Below are positions 1-24,424 of a stretch of DNA of 64,000 nt, piece by piece. The notes under the pieces were generated by a model. It saw only the letters and a list, made by a program, of their open reading frames with translations. It searched no databases and was not told the origin of the DNA. A program made the translations under genes and the position numbers. Source of the stretch: Metaphire vulgaris (taxonomy: Eukaryota > Annelida > Clitellata > Crassiclitellata > Megascolecidae); NCBI GenBank assembly GCA_018105865.1, contig CM030842.1, positions 15,586,867 to 15,650,866 on the forward strand. Direction: 5' to 3'. The stretch's first letter is position 1, and every line of letters begins with the position of its first letter.

Positions 1-300
1 TGACACTGACAAGCAAAAAATACGTTTATCAACTCTCCAAAAACAGCCTGACAAGCAAAAAACACTAGGCCTATCGTCACCGGATCTGGGCCCCTGAAAA
101 CTCCATGGGCCCCGGTACAATATACCGGCTGCACCCCCTCTCCTCAGGCCTGAAGCAGACCACTGATGAAGCCATATTCGCGTCCCCTTGGCCATGGAGG
201 CCTAATTTATCTAGGTTTCCATGCCTTGGGCAAGAAATTTGCTCCCCTATTCTCCTTTCCAATCAGACATAATAATAGGCACTGTAGACATAGAATTTGG
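1..300. repeat. Repeat-derived DNA, no gene
   Basis: No coding region is supported here. Two copies of the short module TGACAAGCAAAAAA lie at about 7-20 and 49-62; the same module recurs inside several inverted-repeat element families elsewhere in the window, so this is probably the interior of such an element cut by the window edge. The small open frame at 77-262 (-) has no recognisable similarity. Confidence 0.4.
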
Positions 301-322
301 TCAAATTAAAAGCCTCTGGCTC

Positions 323-507
323 AGAGAAATTTTTACACCCCCTAACACCCTCAACACCCCCAATTTGAGGTCGAAACCTCCCCCAAAATGGTAATGTGAC
401 AATGGTATGCATACAAAATGCATACTAATTAGCTCCGGACACCCACCCATCCCCATTTGAGGTCGACCACCCCCCCCCTCAATTCACAATTCTAGAAATA
501 TCCCTGG
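323..507. repeat. Short inverted-repeat element, CCAGGGATATTT family, copy 1
   Basis: One end reads GAAATTTTTACACCCC and the other CTAGAAATATCCCTGG; the ends are imperfect inverted repeats. The interior has runs of C (or G on the other strand) and the phrase AATTTGAGGTCGA twice. No coding capacity, so non-autonomous (MITE-like). Better-preserved copies lie at 14422, 35300, 48500 and 58095. Confidence 0.6.
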
Positions 508-1249
508 TCTGGCTTCTTCGATATGACCATATCAGAGATACATTGGCCTAAATCATCAACACCAGCTTCTTATCAATCAAATCTGGCGGCAGAATATGTT
601 TATCTATTGACAACACTAGACTAATAGACCTACTGCATCATCAAGAAGTGGCCGCAGAAGCTATGACAAACGTTTTCCCGGCTAACCATCGTGTGTCTAT
701 ATAGACCTATTTGGTTCCTGAGTCAACAGTGTGTTGTTTTAAGAGATAAGGCAAAGCATGAATTCAGTCAGACGTCGATATCACAATCTCGCGTCATCTT
801 CAGAACGGTAGTCTACTGTTCGGGCCTGTCGTGTAGGCCTACTCATTAGGCTATTACAGCGCCCTGTGTAGGCCATATAGGCCGATGGTTTAGTTTAGGC
901 AATATCATTCAGGTCTACATAACATGCTTTCAGAATAGTTACAGTGTATAGAAGTCATTGTTTAAAATCTAAAACAGTCTGTTAATAGTAGTCGCACTCT
1001 TTGTAGTAGAATTTTGTCCGAAAGATCTATAGGCCCTAAATATTATTGGTTTTAACTGAACGTGATTTCAGAAAGTTTCATTTTAAAATTTCAATTGAAC
1101 CGAATAGGCGTAACCAAAATGACCACGACATAATAATTATGCTTGGCTCTGTAATAATTACAGGCCTATACAGACTTGAGTAAAATGTCGATCAGATATC
1201 GACCAGCAGTAGGCCTGTGGAGTCACACATATTTGATAGACCTCTAATC

Positions 1250-1472
1250 CACGGGTGCCCACACATTGAAGGCAAGAGGGGCACTTGCCCCCTGGAAAAT
1301 GCAGATCTATTTTATTTTTGTAATTATTTAGGCTTAAAGTTTGGCTTTTAACCAATATTATCACATTAAAACTCTGTTGATACGCAAAGTGAAATCGAGA
1401 AACTTATTAACGGTGACCATTGTGTTTTGCCCCCTTGAAAATTTCTGTGGGTGCAGTGTTTTTACAGGCCTG
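1250..1472. repeat. Dispersed repeat, copy 1 (partner near 58.8 kb)
   Basis: The text GGGTGCCCACACATTG...GGGGCACTTGCCCC...TTGAAAATTTCTG is found again at about 58776-58925 with substitutions. Unclassified and non-coding. The overlapping open frames are incidental. Confidence 0.45.
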
Positions 1473-1741
1473 ATAGAAGGAAATCCCCAACCACAAAATC
1501 CCCAAAATCCTAGCACACACGCGAATTTCTGCACTGAGCTGTGTCATTTTTCCATTTTCCCATCCAGCCAAATCAATCCCCACAAGGCCTGGAATCTGGG
1601 TAAAACACTGTGTGGGCGTCACGCCCCTGCTCTATTCATTGGCGCAAATTCGGTTGAAAAAGTGTGAGGCCCAATCCCTACACCTTCCCCTTTCGGCCTT
1701 TCCCTATGATATCCTCTCAAAAATTAGGATGAGTCGCTCGA

Positions 1742-1933
1742 CAGGGGCGTAGCGACGGGGGTATATCGGTATATACAACCCCCCAAAATCAATCTACCTT
1801 AAAGTTTTTTATGTGATTTTCATGTGGTTATATGTGGTTTATGTGGTTTATGTGGTTTATAGTTAAGATTTGTACCCACCCAAAATATTTATACCCTCCC
1901 AAAAATTAAATCAAATTCCTGGCTACGCCCCTG
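1742..1933. repeat. hAT-like MITE, CAGGGGCGTAG family, copy 1
   Basis: Begins CAGGGGCGTAGCGACGGG and ends TGGCTACGCCCCTG, an inverted-repeat pair of about 14 bases. The interior contains a GGTATAT stretch and a TATGTGGTTTATGTGG run. Termini starting CAGGGG are typical of hAT-superfamily elements; that assignment is by analogy, and no 8-bp target duplication was verified. Confidence 0.6.
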
Positions 1934-2599
1934 TCGCTCGAGCATATACGCCTAACAGAAGTTTACGCTTTGCCTCTAATCAGGTTAATTAGAACCAGTG
2001 TTTTATTCAGACTCCAGGCCTTGGGGGGATTGAGGCTTTCGGGGAAAATCGACTTGGTTGGAGGGGAAAAGACATAGTTCAATGCAAAATTTGTATAAGT
2101 GCTGGATTTTTTTGGGGAGGGAGGGGAATTTTGAGGTTTTGGGAGGAAATCTCCCCTCCTAACAGGCCTGCATAAAACACAGATTAGAACTCACCTCAAC
2201 CCTCGAGCACCATTTTAGCGGAAAACTATCCATTAGAAAATGTTACAGTAGCCTAAAACGATTTACGGATCAATAGGCTAATAATGTCCCTAAAAATATT
2301 AATTAAAACCGACAATCTACGCGTAGTAACACTGCAACGACATTATAAGTTGTAAATCAAGCCGAATATAACACTGTCATTCCGCTAAGCGTTGTTATTA
2401 AATGAGTTTATCTATAAAACGAAGAGGGCTTAAAGAGCGTCTCATCTTTAGGCCTTGCGTGTGCTGCATAGGCCTACTTACGGTTTATCTGTGCCTATAG
2501 GCCTATAGGCACAAGATATAGCCTACTTCGTAACGATAGCCTATACCTATTAAGAATGCTTATAGATAATAGACAATGTATTATCGACATTGTGTGTAA

Positions 2600-3130
2600 G
2601 GGTGCGTGTGAGTGTTGATGTACGTATGTAAATCGACCGATTCATATAGCGCCGTATTATTAGCGAAGCCAAGGAAAAGGGTGTGTGTGGGGGGGGAGGA
2701 GGTTAGGTCTATGAAGCGACAGAACTCCCGCCTGTGCTAGAAGGTGATTCCAGGAGTTAGTCGCCATATTTTCGAGTGGAATAGGGGTCCTTGTGAGTGG
2801 TCAACGGTCCGTCAACCTCAGGAGGATGCCCGGACCGGCGATCGAGGAACAGTAAGGACTAAGGAGGAGGATATGACCGCTTGCCGATCGTCGGAGGGTG
2901 ACGGTGGAGGGCTTTGACAGTCGCGCTGGGGCGGCTGCCGGCTATAGGTAGGCCTACTCCGGACTGGTCTGACCGCCAGCAGTGATGATGTTTTCTGCGG
3001 TCAGATATCTCCTGAGGATTACTCGCTCCGGGATTCGGAGCCAGTGGAGACCTGTGGAGGTCGTCTCTTAGCAGATGCATGAGGCAGCGTCTGGCGGTCC
3101 TGGCGACAAATCAGCCTGGCAGCGACATCT
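2600..3130 (+). promoter_or_regulatory. Possible COG7 promoter / untranslated first exon region
   Basis: This stretch has visibly more CpG and G+C than its surroundings (for example GGACCGGCGATCG and CAGTCGCGCTGGGGCGG) and sits about 0.8 kb upstream of the first recognisable COG7 coding exon. The first coding exon found starts directly with Asp (residue 2 of the family), so an upstream exon must supply the start Met. An ATG followed by GT, the pattern needed, occurs at 3318-3320, but its context is weak. Promoter assignment is inference from composition and position only. Confidence 0.25.
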
Positions 3131-3696
3131 AGAAAGATTAATAAAATAGGCCTTTGAGTATTGAGTCTATTGACCTATTCCACTGCCAATTAATGACGTA
3201 AAATATAATATTGTTGACTCTTGTTTTAATGATTATGCTGTGGTTGACGTTGCTTGTTTTCATTCGGAACGTGTTTTAATTGAATTTAGGTTTATTCTGG
3301 AAAAACATTTAATTCTAATGGTATTGTTTGGTTTTGCTTAATTCTAGTTTACACTTCTAGATTTGTGCAAAATTGATTGATGCGTGAGCTTTCCAAAGCA
3401 GCGCCTTGCTGTGCTAATAGGAGACATTTTTATAGCGCCGGGTTTAAACTGCGCTTAGAATGCAAAATTAGCTAGGCTACCTCTGTGTTTCATCGGATAG
3501 ATCTCACCTGCGTTGTTGGCGTATTTGTTATTTTAAATAGGATTTAATTCAATTTTATACCGATGATATATGAGTTTCTTAAATAACGGGCTTTGTAGAG
3601 GCATTGCCCATCCCAAAATCCTGGATTTAATGGCTCTTGACAGTGAATTTTGTAAGCAATGGATCAATGCAAACTAGTAGAACATTGTTTTATACA

Positions 3697-3800
3697 TTTG
3701 TCTGCATTTGATACGGTTGATCACGCAGTTTTACTACCAAGAAATTGGGATCTTGTACTTAGACCTGCCTGATCCCTTACGAATGTGGATTTTGTCGTGC
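3697..3800 (+). pseudogene. Decayed non-LTR retrotransposon reverse-transcriptase remnant
   Basis: One frame reads LSAFDTVDHAVLLP, close to the conserved D-LSAAFDTVDH-ILL block of LINE reverse transcriptases, and a shifted frame continues LDLPDPLRMW before a stop. The fragment is short, frame-broken and immediately upstream of the first COG7 coding exon. It is a relic with no intact function. Confidence 0.45.
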
Positions 3801-3955
3801 AGTTCTTAGTACTGCTGCTCAGTGTCGGCATTATGAACTGAACAGAGAATACAAACTATGCAGCAACTGGATTTAATCATGAAAGTGGTACTAAAGTTTT
3901 AATGTGCACTTTTTATGTGCAGTCTGATATATGAATGACATGTTTTGTGTGACAG

Positions 3956-16673
<12,718 letters not shown>

Positions 16674-16877
16674 CATTACAAGTCATTTACTTGTATAAAT
16701 GCCCATATTGGAGGAAATAATGTTGACCGTACGAGAGACAATTTGTAAGATAAGTGTGGGATATGACATTATGAAAATATGACTGTGTTGTTTAATTTAA
16801 AGATATTTTTGAGTTTGCTTTAAATCAGCACCTTTTTCATGCATGCTGTGTATATATATAGCAGATATCTTGCAATT

Positions 16878-16883
16878 AATAAA
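16878..16883 (+). terminator. COG7 polyadenylation signal
   Basis: AATAAA lies 205 bp after the COG7 stop codon, within TTAATAAAAG. It is the first such hexamer found downstream in this orientation. Confidence 0.6.
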
Positions 16884-17111
16884 AGAAACTTTAGAATTGG
16901 TTTGTTGAATGGTCCATCTTAGTAGGAGGAAAAGTAAAGAAACCTTTCTTTACCTTACACTTTGGATGGGTCAAGTGAATGAATGGTATGCCATTTCTCA
17001 CAATAAATATAAGCAAAGTCACAAGTATTTACCATGTCTTGCTACATTATTCAAACAACTAAATTCTTTCTACCATAAAAAAATTTTTCACACTAACAAA
17101 TCTGATTTTCA

Positions 17112-17117
17112 TTTATT
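17112..17117 (-). terminator. NDUFB9 polyadenylation signal
   Basis: TTTATT on the + strand (AATAAA on the gene strand) begins 57 bp past the NDUFB9 stop. The convergent COG7 signal is about 230 bp away, so the two 3' ends are close without overlapping. Confidence 0.55.
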
Positions 17118-17173
17118 ATTTTGGTTCAAAAACTTTGCAATGCACTCGTCAAAAAAGTTCCTCCACTGTAATA

Positions 17174-18043
17174 TTAATGCGCTTCTGGCTCGGCCTTTCC
17201 ATACTTCTTTTCCCAGCGCTCGATGTACTCTTTCTTGCGTTGTTCTCGCCTGGCAAAGTATTCTGGGTACTGGGCCCGTTCCATCGGATGCCACATGTCA
17301 AGGGCCTGTAGACAAAAATTGTGCAAACATAGGATGGAATACTGCACAGCCTGATAAACACTGCAGCAGAGATATTTCTAGGATTGTGAATTGCAGATCG
17401 AGACCTCAAATTTTACAGATTTTATTTAATAAAATGAAAATCGAATTTTGTATGTTACAGTGTAACAACTACACTTTTATCTGTTTCCATCGAATCATTA
17501 ACTTAATAAGTAAGATCATCACAGTCTCTCTACACTGTATACAACAACAGCCTGAGAAACACTGTGTTAATTTACAAAATCGGAATTTGTCGAACCTCTC
17601 AAATTGTGGGTGTCCGATCAATTAGTATGAATTTTGTATAATACCAGTGTCACATTACCTTTTTTGGGAGGGTCGACCTCAAACTGGGGGTGTTGTGGGT
17701 GTTAGGGGTGTAAAAATATACTGCACTGCAGTACATCAATACAATATTAAACCTGTTCTGCTTAACTGTTAGCATAATTTAGCAATGTCAGGTTGCTGAA
17801 CAGAAAAGTAAGATTACACGAAACCTTACCCAATCCGGAAAAACCGGCTCTCTTCCGTAAGCTACGCCACCCGGAGAGTTTGGAACTAAAATGAAAACCG
17901 TTACGTTTGGTCACTTCAATAAATTGACTTCTTAATGACTTTTGATAAAAGTTATACAGTATAATCCAGATATATCGAACTCGCTTCAATATAGCGGGAT
18001 TCTACTGTAATGCTATAGCTGAGAAATATTACAAAGCAGGAAT

Positions 18044-18097
<54 letters not shown>

Positions 18098-19971
18098 TAT
18101 ATGGTTGCAAATGGTATTCATATATCTTACACTAATTGCCATTGAAGTGAAAGAAAGAAAACTGAAATATTCTGGACATGTATCACTACTGTATAGAGAA
18201 CACCATAGAAAAGTCCATAATGCTATGGATCACAGAAGGACAGAGACACAGAGGAAGACCAAGAATGACCTGGATGAATAACATCACAGAATGGACCTCT
18301 ATGACAGCACCAGAAGCACATTGAGACGCACAAGACAGGACTTCGTGGAGGCAGTTAGCCTAAGTCATTGTTCAGTGCTGGTGTGGTGGACTGGCAGGAC
18401 GGTTGCAAATAGTACAGTAATGTTTTGAAAAGATATGTATCATTTCTTTTTCCAGTCAATAATAGAGTTTTCCCTATCCAAGTTACCTGGAAGGATATTC
18501 AGTAATGATGTGGTATTATGCACAAAACAGATGATGCCATTCTCTCTACCATTTTCCAATTATCTTAACCAAGTACCACAGTAAGTATAAAGCACCTCGA
18601 GTCATGAATGCTACCTTGAAACCACTGTCACAGCATGAGAATATGTTGGACCTAAGACGATATTATTGCATGAGCTTCACATTTATAAAGAATAGTTAAA
18701 TTCACCATTATATCTTAGCATGCATACCCACATTTATGGCTGGTGTCTTGAACCCACCTAACATATACAGAATATGTGCCTAAGATGGCTTAAAAACAGA
18801 AAATTTTCACCTTACAGTACGGTACGCTGCACTTTTTGAGCTCATCCACATAGCACATACGCAAAAAGGTATATTTTCAACCCCCACCGTCGTTTGCACA
18901 CCGTAAATACGCAAAATATCCTAAATCCAACCTCCTTCAGTGCATATGTACAGTACTATATGGATGGACCCTTTCTCTAATATATAATCAGTAAAAATGT
19001 CGACGTGATCTTGCAAACTTTAACCCCTTAACCATGTATTTAACTGTAACTCAATGTAAAATGGACGTATATATATCCAGGATCCCCAGTTAAGGGGTTA
19101 ATTAATTAACAGATAAAAGAGAAATTACACTTGAATGGCTGAGGATGGCTCTTCAGAAACAGTTCATCTTCTCCGGCCGTGAGCAGCTGCTTAGCTTTCA
19201 CCATGTCCATTTCGTCCTTGTGCTCGTCGAAACGCTGTCGAAGAAGAACCGCCTGGTAGCGATACAGATGCCTGCACAGTCATATGCATACAAAATACAC
19301 ATACACCATACAAATACACATACACATACAGCACATACAAACATCACTTCCGAGCATGAATAAGTTTATTACTTATTTCAAATAAAGATCCATGCATATA
19401 GTACGTATGCACTGACGGGGAATAGGGGTTTGACTTAGGAGATTTTGCATATGCGCTGTGTGCAACCGGGGGGGGGGGGGGAGGGAAGAATATGCCTTAT
19501 TCCTTGCATATGTACTATATGGATGAACCCTAATTGTTCTTCTTTTGACATATTTTATAAATGTAAACAAATGAAGCCGAACTTTCGGCATTTTAAATTG
19601 CAGCAGACACAACAAGATAGAAATCTTAAAATACAGCAATGTCAGTCTTCAGTATTCATAAAAGTTCTTGGGTGAGTTAGATTCTAATTATTATTAATTT
19701 ATTCAGCTTTTAATTAAGCAGAGCTTCAAATAAAAACTAAAAACTGACAATAAAACAAAATTGTTCAATCAATTATATATATATATATATTAATTAATTA
19801 AGCTTCACCACATCCAATAAAAAAACCCAAGGGAATTCATTATCAACTAACACAGATAAAACCAAAGGAGTTTCTTTGCAAAGTTATTATCTTCGAAACA
19901 AGATTGGTCAGTTGAAAATATACATTTTGGATAACAGATGGTCAATGGATAACAATAGTAGCTGATCACAC

Positions 19972-20029
<58 letters not shown>

Positions 20030-20760
20030 TAATAATAATAACAAATAGGTTTAAGTGGTTTAGTAGGATCCCTCTTGTGCTTAAAAATAGAGCGTACCAG
20101 TTTGTGGTGATGTGTGTTTTTGGCGCTTTTCAATGTTGAACAAGAGGTTAAGATTTAAGAGATTGCGACTGGAGTAATGACAGAAATCCACAAATAACAA
20201 ATAAATGGAGTGTGATCCATGTAACCAAAAAATTTCAAAATGAGAATCGCACATGAGAAATATTTCTCCACGAGACTCATCAGAAAAATTCAAAATCAAA
20301 CTGCTACGACACTGACAAAACTCACGTCAGCATAATGCCCCGAAAGGACATTCCGTACAGGCGCTACAAAAATTTCCCGACACATTTTTCGCATTAGGTC
20401 TAACAACCGTCGCCTGACTGACTGACCCCTACAATTCGGCCATAGCCATTTCAAAGCCAAAACTAAGCGTTCTAAGAGTAAGCAGCTACTACTATACTGC
20501 TTTTAAAAGCGTTACATAAATTCACGAGACTCATTTACTCATTACTAATTAACTTATTTACTTCGCGGTGACTTTGTTTATCCTGGAAAACGGACGGACG
20601 AATAGGTAACTCTGAGAGAGAACGAAACAGACAAATAATAACGGGTATTTTCCAGCACAGACCTGAAGTAATAGTAAGACTGGAGCTGGCGGAGGCCCTC
20701 CTTGTAGAGGCGCCGGACCCTGGCCGCATGAGATACAACCCCCGTTTGCAAATAAGACAT
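17174..20760 (-). CDS. NDUFB9: NADH dehydrogenase [ubiquinone] 1 beta subcomplex subunit 9 (NDUFB9)
   Basis: An LYR-motif accessory subunit of mitochondrial complex I. Four exons on the minus strand: 20760-20663, 19271-19129, 17885-17830 and 17305-17174, all with GT-AG introns and compatible phases, giving 142 residues. Exon 1 carries VRRLYKEGLRQLQSYYYFR with the LY(R/K) signature at residues 18-20; exon 2 carries RFDEHKDEMDMVKAKQLL and SHPQPFK; exon 3 PNSPGGVAYGREPVFPDW; exon 4 LDMWHPMERAQYPEYFARRE. These align in order with vertebrate NDUFB9, which has about 179 residues. The missing part is the C-terminal tail after the basic region, where this protein stops at KAEPEAH. Whether that is a true short form or a lost last exon is open. 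The gene is convergent with COG7. Confidence 0.93.
17369..17727. repeat. Old CCAGGGATATTT family sequence in NDUFB9 intron 3
   Basis: GATATTTCTAGGATTGTGAA at one side and GGGGTGTAAAAATATACTGC at the other, with GGGTCGACCTCAAACTGGGG between. It is longer than other copies and interrupted, so it may be two nested copies. Confidence 0.45.
18045..18096. repeat. (AT)n microsatellite in NDUFB9 intron 2
   Basis: About 24 TA units. Confidence 0.95.
18145..18372 (+). pseudogene. Non-LTR retrotransposon ORF2 C-terminal fragment
   Basis: Frame pieces read ENTIEKSIMLWITEGQRHRG, then RPRMTWMNNITEWT and DRTSWRQL, the pattern (G-RGRPR-xWxxxIxEW, then DRxxWR) found at the C-terminus of many LINE ORF2 proteins. 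In-frame stops and shifts show it is dead. It lies in NDUFB9 intron 2 on the strand opposite to that gene. Confidence 0.6.
18839..18970. repeat. GGGTTCATCCATATAG family, copy 2
   Basis: Ends CTCATCCACATAGCACATAC and TACTATATGGATGGACC. In NDUFB9 intron 2. Confidence 0.55.
19020..19101. mobile_element. 80-bp TTAA mini-element, copy 2
   Basis: Edges TTAACCCCTTAACCATG and CCCAGTTAAGGGGTTAA; two extra bases in the central TATATATCC. Ends 28 bp from the NDUFB9 exon 2 donor. Confidence 0.65.
19388..19530. repeat. GGGTTCATCCATATAG family, copy 3
   Basis: Ends ATCCATGCATATAGTACG and TACTATATGGATGAACCC with a run of G in the middle. It flanks NDUFB9 exon 2 on the other side from copy 2. Confidence 0.55.
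19973..20044. repeat. (AAT)n microsatellite
   Basis: About 23 units in NDUFB9 intron 1. Confidence 0.95.
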
Positions 20761-21059
20761 CTTCGCCCTTCAGAGTGAAGAGTTCAGAAGACGACGACCA
20801 ACGATCACCGTTGACAGTGGGAGCCCATAGAGGGCGCCACTGATGACGTCTCCGGTTAGTAGGGTGTCGAGAGGTAGGCGTACTAGGCGGTAGGGTTTTG
20901 ATGGAAAATTATTATAACAACTTCGAAATTCCAGTCGTAGAAACTGAATGAGACATGTGTGACATTACATACTGCAAAGTTTTGTTGCTATTTGTAGATG
21001 CTAAGACGAGAAGACAACGAAAAGAAGCGTTGGATAAACGACTTCTGACCAAACGGCAG

Positions 21060-21190
21060 TTGGCTGTTCTGACTGATCTTCCGGATTGACCTGGCTCTAA
21101 TTCTATTTGGATTTGGTGCGCCATCGGATGATGCCCTGGGCATTATGATAGTGACGCCATAGAAGTTTACTGATTGATTGATTGATTGAG
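21060..21190. repeat. Dispersed repeat with ATGGCGCCA-type end and (ATTG)n
   Basis: GACCTGGCTCTAATTCTA...GGTGCGCCATCGGATGATG...CGCCATAGAAGTTTACTGATTG. Matching text at about 56164-56280 and, inverted, 43560-43660; fragments at 12.3 and 32.2 kb. Unclassified. Confidence 0.55.
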
Positions 21191-21271
21191 TCGACAAGAT
21201 GGCATACTAGACACAAAATGAGCGGATGATCTTTAATCTTCCTCGCTCCGAGGGTTGGTCTCACTATGGAC

Positions 21272-21450
21272 CAGTGTTTATTCTAGCCACCTTGACATTG
21301 GGGGGTCTTTTGGAATGTTTGGGGGGACAGTCTGAGTCTTCAAAAATCCTGACAAGCAAAAAAAGCTCATCCTTCCAGCCTCCCTAATACTTGTATACAT
21401 TTTACCCTTCTCAGATGCCCTGGCAATCACAAATATCCTTACATTTTCCC
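21272..21450. repeat. CAGTGTTTATTCTAG family fragment with TGACAAGC module
   Basis: Left end CAGTGTTTATTCTAGCCACC intact; contains TCCTGACAAGCAAAAAAAGC at 21348. The right inverted repeat is missing or displaced. Confidence 0.5.
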
Positions 21451-21829
21451 TATCCAAAAAAATAAAAGGTTTGTCGTCACGTTAGTAAGCTGATGAGATA
21501 GACCGATGCAACACCTAAAAATACGAAGGGGATTGTTAAAGTTTGGGGGTTAAAACCAGTTTGGAATAAACACTGTCCATTTCCATTTTTGCCAAGAAAT
21601 CTTTGCCCTACAGCTTGGTATGTTTTCTCAGTCCCGCCCAAGTTTGGACCTGTTGAGCCAGAAATGAGGTTTTCAATCAATAGGCCCAATTCTCGAAAAT
21701 ACCAACCTAAGACAAAGTTCTTTGTAAGATATTATGATTTAAATAAAAACTGAATGCAGTCAAACAGTTTTTTGCTCAATAACTTCATAATCAGTGCTTT
21801 ATAATCTGTCCAATATGGTATATATGCAG

Positions 21830-22200
21830 GGCAGCTCCACAAGAGAACTGATTAGTGCCCCCTCTCGCCGCGAGTGGCTGCCCCTGAGAGGGACCCTATA
21901 CTTAATGGACAATTTGACAACAACAAATGGTCTAATGTGATGATTACAGACGGCCACCCCAAAGATATGGTCCCCACTGAAAATCACGGCTCTAGGAAGA
22001 AGTACAGGCCAGAATCAGGATTGACAACAATGTAATCATGATCAAACAAAAGATGCATTTGTTGTTTAATGTATGGAAGAGAAGAGAATTCTGAACGTCC
22101 CAACTGGAGAGGGCAGACACTCAATAGTCCTGGATGAATAGTCCCCCTGATGAAACGTTCCAGATGAAACTGCCGGATACCGTCTTGAACAAATCCTGGA
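21830..22200. repeat. Degenerate CAGTGGCGG-family repeats
   Basis: Phrases GGGACCCTATACTTAATG, CATTTGTTGTTTAATGTATG and CAACTGGAGAGGGCAGACAC match the intact elements at 32459 and 38493. The small minus-strand open frames here are made of this repeat. Nothing else is recognisable between 22.2 and 22.67 kb. Confidence 0.45.
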
Positions 22201-22675
22201 GCCGCCATTGGCTGATTTCATGACCAGTTATATTGAATTTTTGTTTAAATGCAGTGATTTTAGTTTGTGTGATGTGCTCATATTTGCAGTTCTAGTGATT
22301 GCCAATTCAGTCAAAAGTGTTCTCAGCCCAAAATTTCAACCTCCAGAGGAATAAGTGCAGAGGAAGGGATGAGACCTGATCCTCCTTACATCTCGTTAAA
22401 ATAAAGTTTTGAAATAGACGTGTTCTGAGGGAGGTGATTGTCAGATAACACCATATTGCAACCATTGGTAAAATTGGAAAAGTTAAACAGATCAAGCATT
22501 GTATTTGCTCAAGAACCAGCAAGAAACCACGAAACTAGCCCTAGAATACAGGAATCAGTGAGATGATTAGAAATCATTCACATATTTTATTAGCTGTGTT
22601 TTATAGTTCAATTGTTTTCTATCACAATGTTAACCTTCATTCTTACAAGTAACTCTTAATCATATACCTTATTGG

Positions 22676-22845
22676 CAGGGCGTGATTTGTAGGGGGGAAA
22701 GGGAGAATCCCCCACTGCCCAACTGCATCCCCTCCCTGCTACATCCCCCCATCACTACATCCCCCCACTGCTACATTTCCCAACAACTACATCCCCCAAG
22801 CTCGACATATCCCCCCCACTGCTCCAGGTCACAAATCGCACCCTG
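22676..22845. repeat. MITE, CAGGGCGTGATTTGT family, copy 1
   Basis: Ends CAGGGCGTGATTTGTAGGGG and GGTCACAAATCGCACCCTG are inverted repeats. Interior repeats the phrase CTACATCCCCC several times. Second copy at 51401-51576. Confidence 0.65.
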
Positions 22846-23181
22846 CTTATTGGAAGAATAATGAAAAAAATTGAAGAAAGTCACACCAACGATGAATCAT
22901 CAAAATGCGTAATTTCACTATTTAAAAGCTTTAACGATAATCACTTCAACTATGACAAGTCATAATAGTAATCGAGATTGTACTGCGGGAATCAAATGCT
23001 TAAAATGCTACTGAATTATTTCATTGGCAGAGTCGTAACACTGAATGTAGGTTATTATGTAACATAGTGTTTTGACATAACCTACACAGTTCGCATGAAT
23101 GCAATATATTCAAAGCCTATATCAGACCAGAGGTTGTAAAACAAAGCAAACACAGACACAGTCATAGAAATCACATTTGGC

Positions 23182-23520
23182 CAGTGGCGTAGCCAAGAGG
23201 GGGGTTCCAGGGGGAGGGTTAAAACCCCCTTGGGCATCGCCAAAAAAAAGTTTAAATGTGTTTCCATGCATTTTTTATTTTCGGATGCATTTTTGAGGGT
23301 CAAAACTCCACTTGGGACTGCTGACCAAACTTTTTTAAGTGTCATAGGCATGATGACATTTTTGCTCGTCAGCATCTGAAGGGAAAAATTTTGAAGGAAA
23401 GATATAGGATAGATAGATAGGATCGATGACCTTTTTTGCTTGTCAAGATTTTTCAAAAGTTGGTTACTGTCAAAAGTCAAAACCAAACCCCCCCTTCCGG
23501 AAATCCTGGCTACGTCACTG
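23182..23520. repeat. hAT-like MITE, CAGTGGCGTAGCC family, copy 1
   Basis: Starts CAGTGGCGTAGCCAAGAG and ends CCTGGCTACGTCACTG. Interior has AAAACCCCCTTGG, then CTTTTTTGCTTGTCAAG (module) at 23431 and AACCCCCCCTTCCGG. Relatives at 31196 and 50644. Confidence 0.7.
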
Positions 23521-23867
23521 CGTTTGGCAGATGAAAGAAGAATTCAATTTGCCAATCCAGTTACATTATCAAAACATTAAAAACTCTGAAAATAACTTCA
23601 AATGCAGAATTTGCTATCTATATACTCAAGTGGTTTCAGCAAAAACAATACAGAGTGCACAAGAATCTCATCAAAACAGCAAGCAAAAAAGAAAAATCTG
23701 ACATTTAATTTGACTTTAAAAGAATAGCCAAGAGTTCAAAGAGCAGTCTTGTTAAATATTTCATAATAAAATCAACGTGATACGAAATACATCGATCAGC
23801 CACTCCTAGAACTTCTTTAGCGTCGTTATAATATTGCATTTAGTGTCACTCAACGCTCACTAAAGAG

Positions 23868-24009
23868 CAGGGTTGGATTTGCCGGAGGGGTGACCCCCCA
23901 GCTAAATTTGCAACCCCTCCAAAAATCGCATATGGGGTACATGCAGTTTCTGTCATTCGTTGAATTTCAGTCCTCAACCCCAGCTCAGATTTCACAACTC
24001 TAACACTGC
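23868..24009. repeat. Dispersed repeat, inverted partner of 6234
   Basis: Reverse complement of the COG7 intron 4 repeat. No gene between here and 24.4 kb. Confidence 0.5.
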
Positions 24010-24424
24010 TAAAGAGTGAAGATCTTAGTTGAAAATCAAGTCAACAGATGTCTGTGGTTGAACATCGTTCTAAAAGCCAATCTTGTACTTATGTATCGGT
24101 GACGCAGAATCTAGAGCAGAGTAAAAAATAGATACGCTCGTCTTGCTCCAATGTACTTTCAGGAGTGCCATGTATTCTGCACTCACAACAGCTGTCGTGC
24201 TTCTCTCTGCACTACAGCACTAAAAACCTGATGTTGATACCTCATTTTAAAATGCCTCGATGTTCCAGGTCATTTGCTGCATTATGTACACCAAACTGGA
24301 ATCATCTACCATCATCTATGACACTACATGGTCGAAGGTTATTCCACAAGAAAAACTCGGACTGCTCTGTTCTAAAAACCAAACGGCTTAGGAGCTGAAA
24401 TTTATTTGGTCTTCAGCTGAATTT

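Noticed and set aside
16909..17625. 238-codon forward open frame
   Set aside because: The longest frame not made of simple repeats, but it runs antisense through NDUFB9 exon 4 and through a dispersed repeat, and has no recognisable domain.
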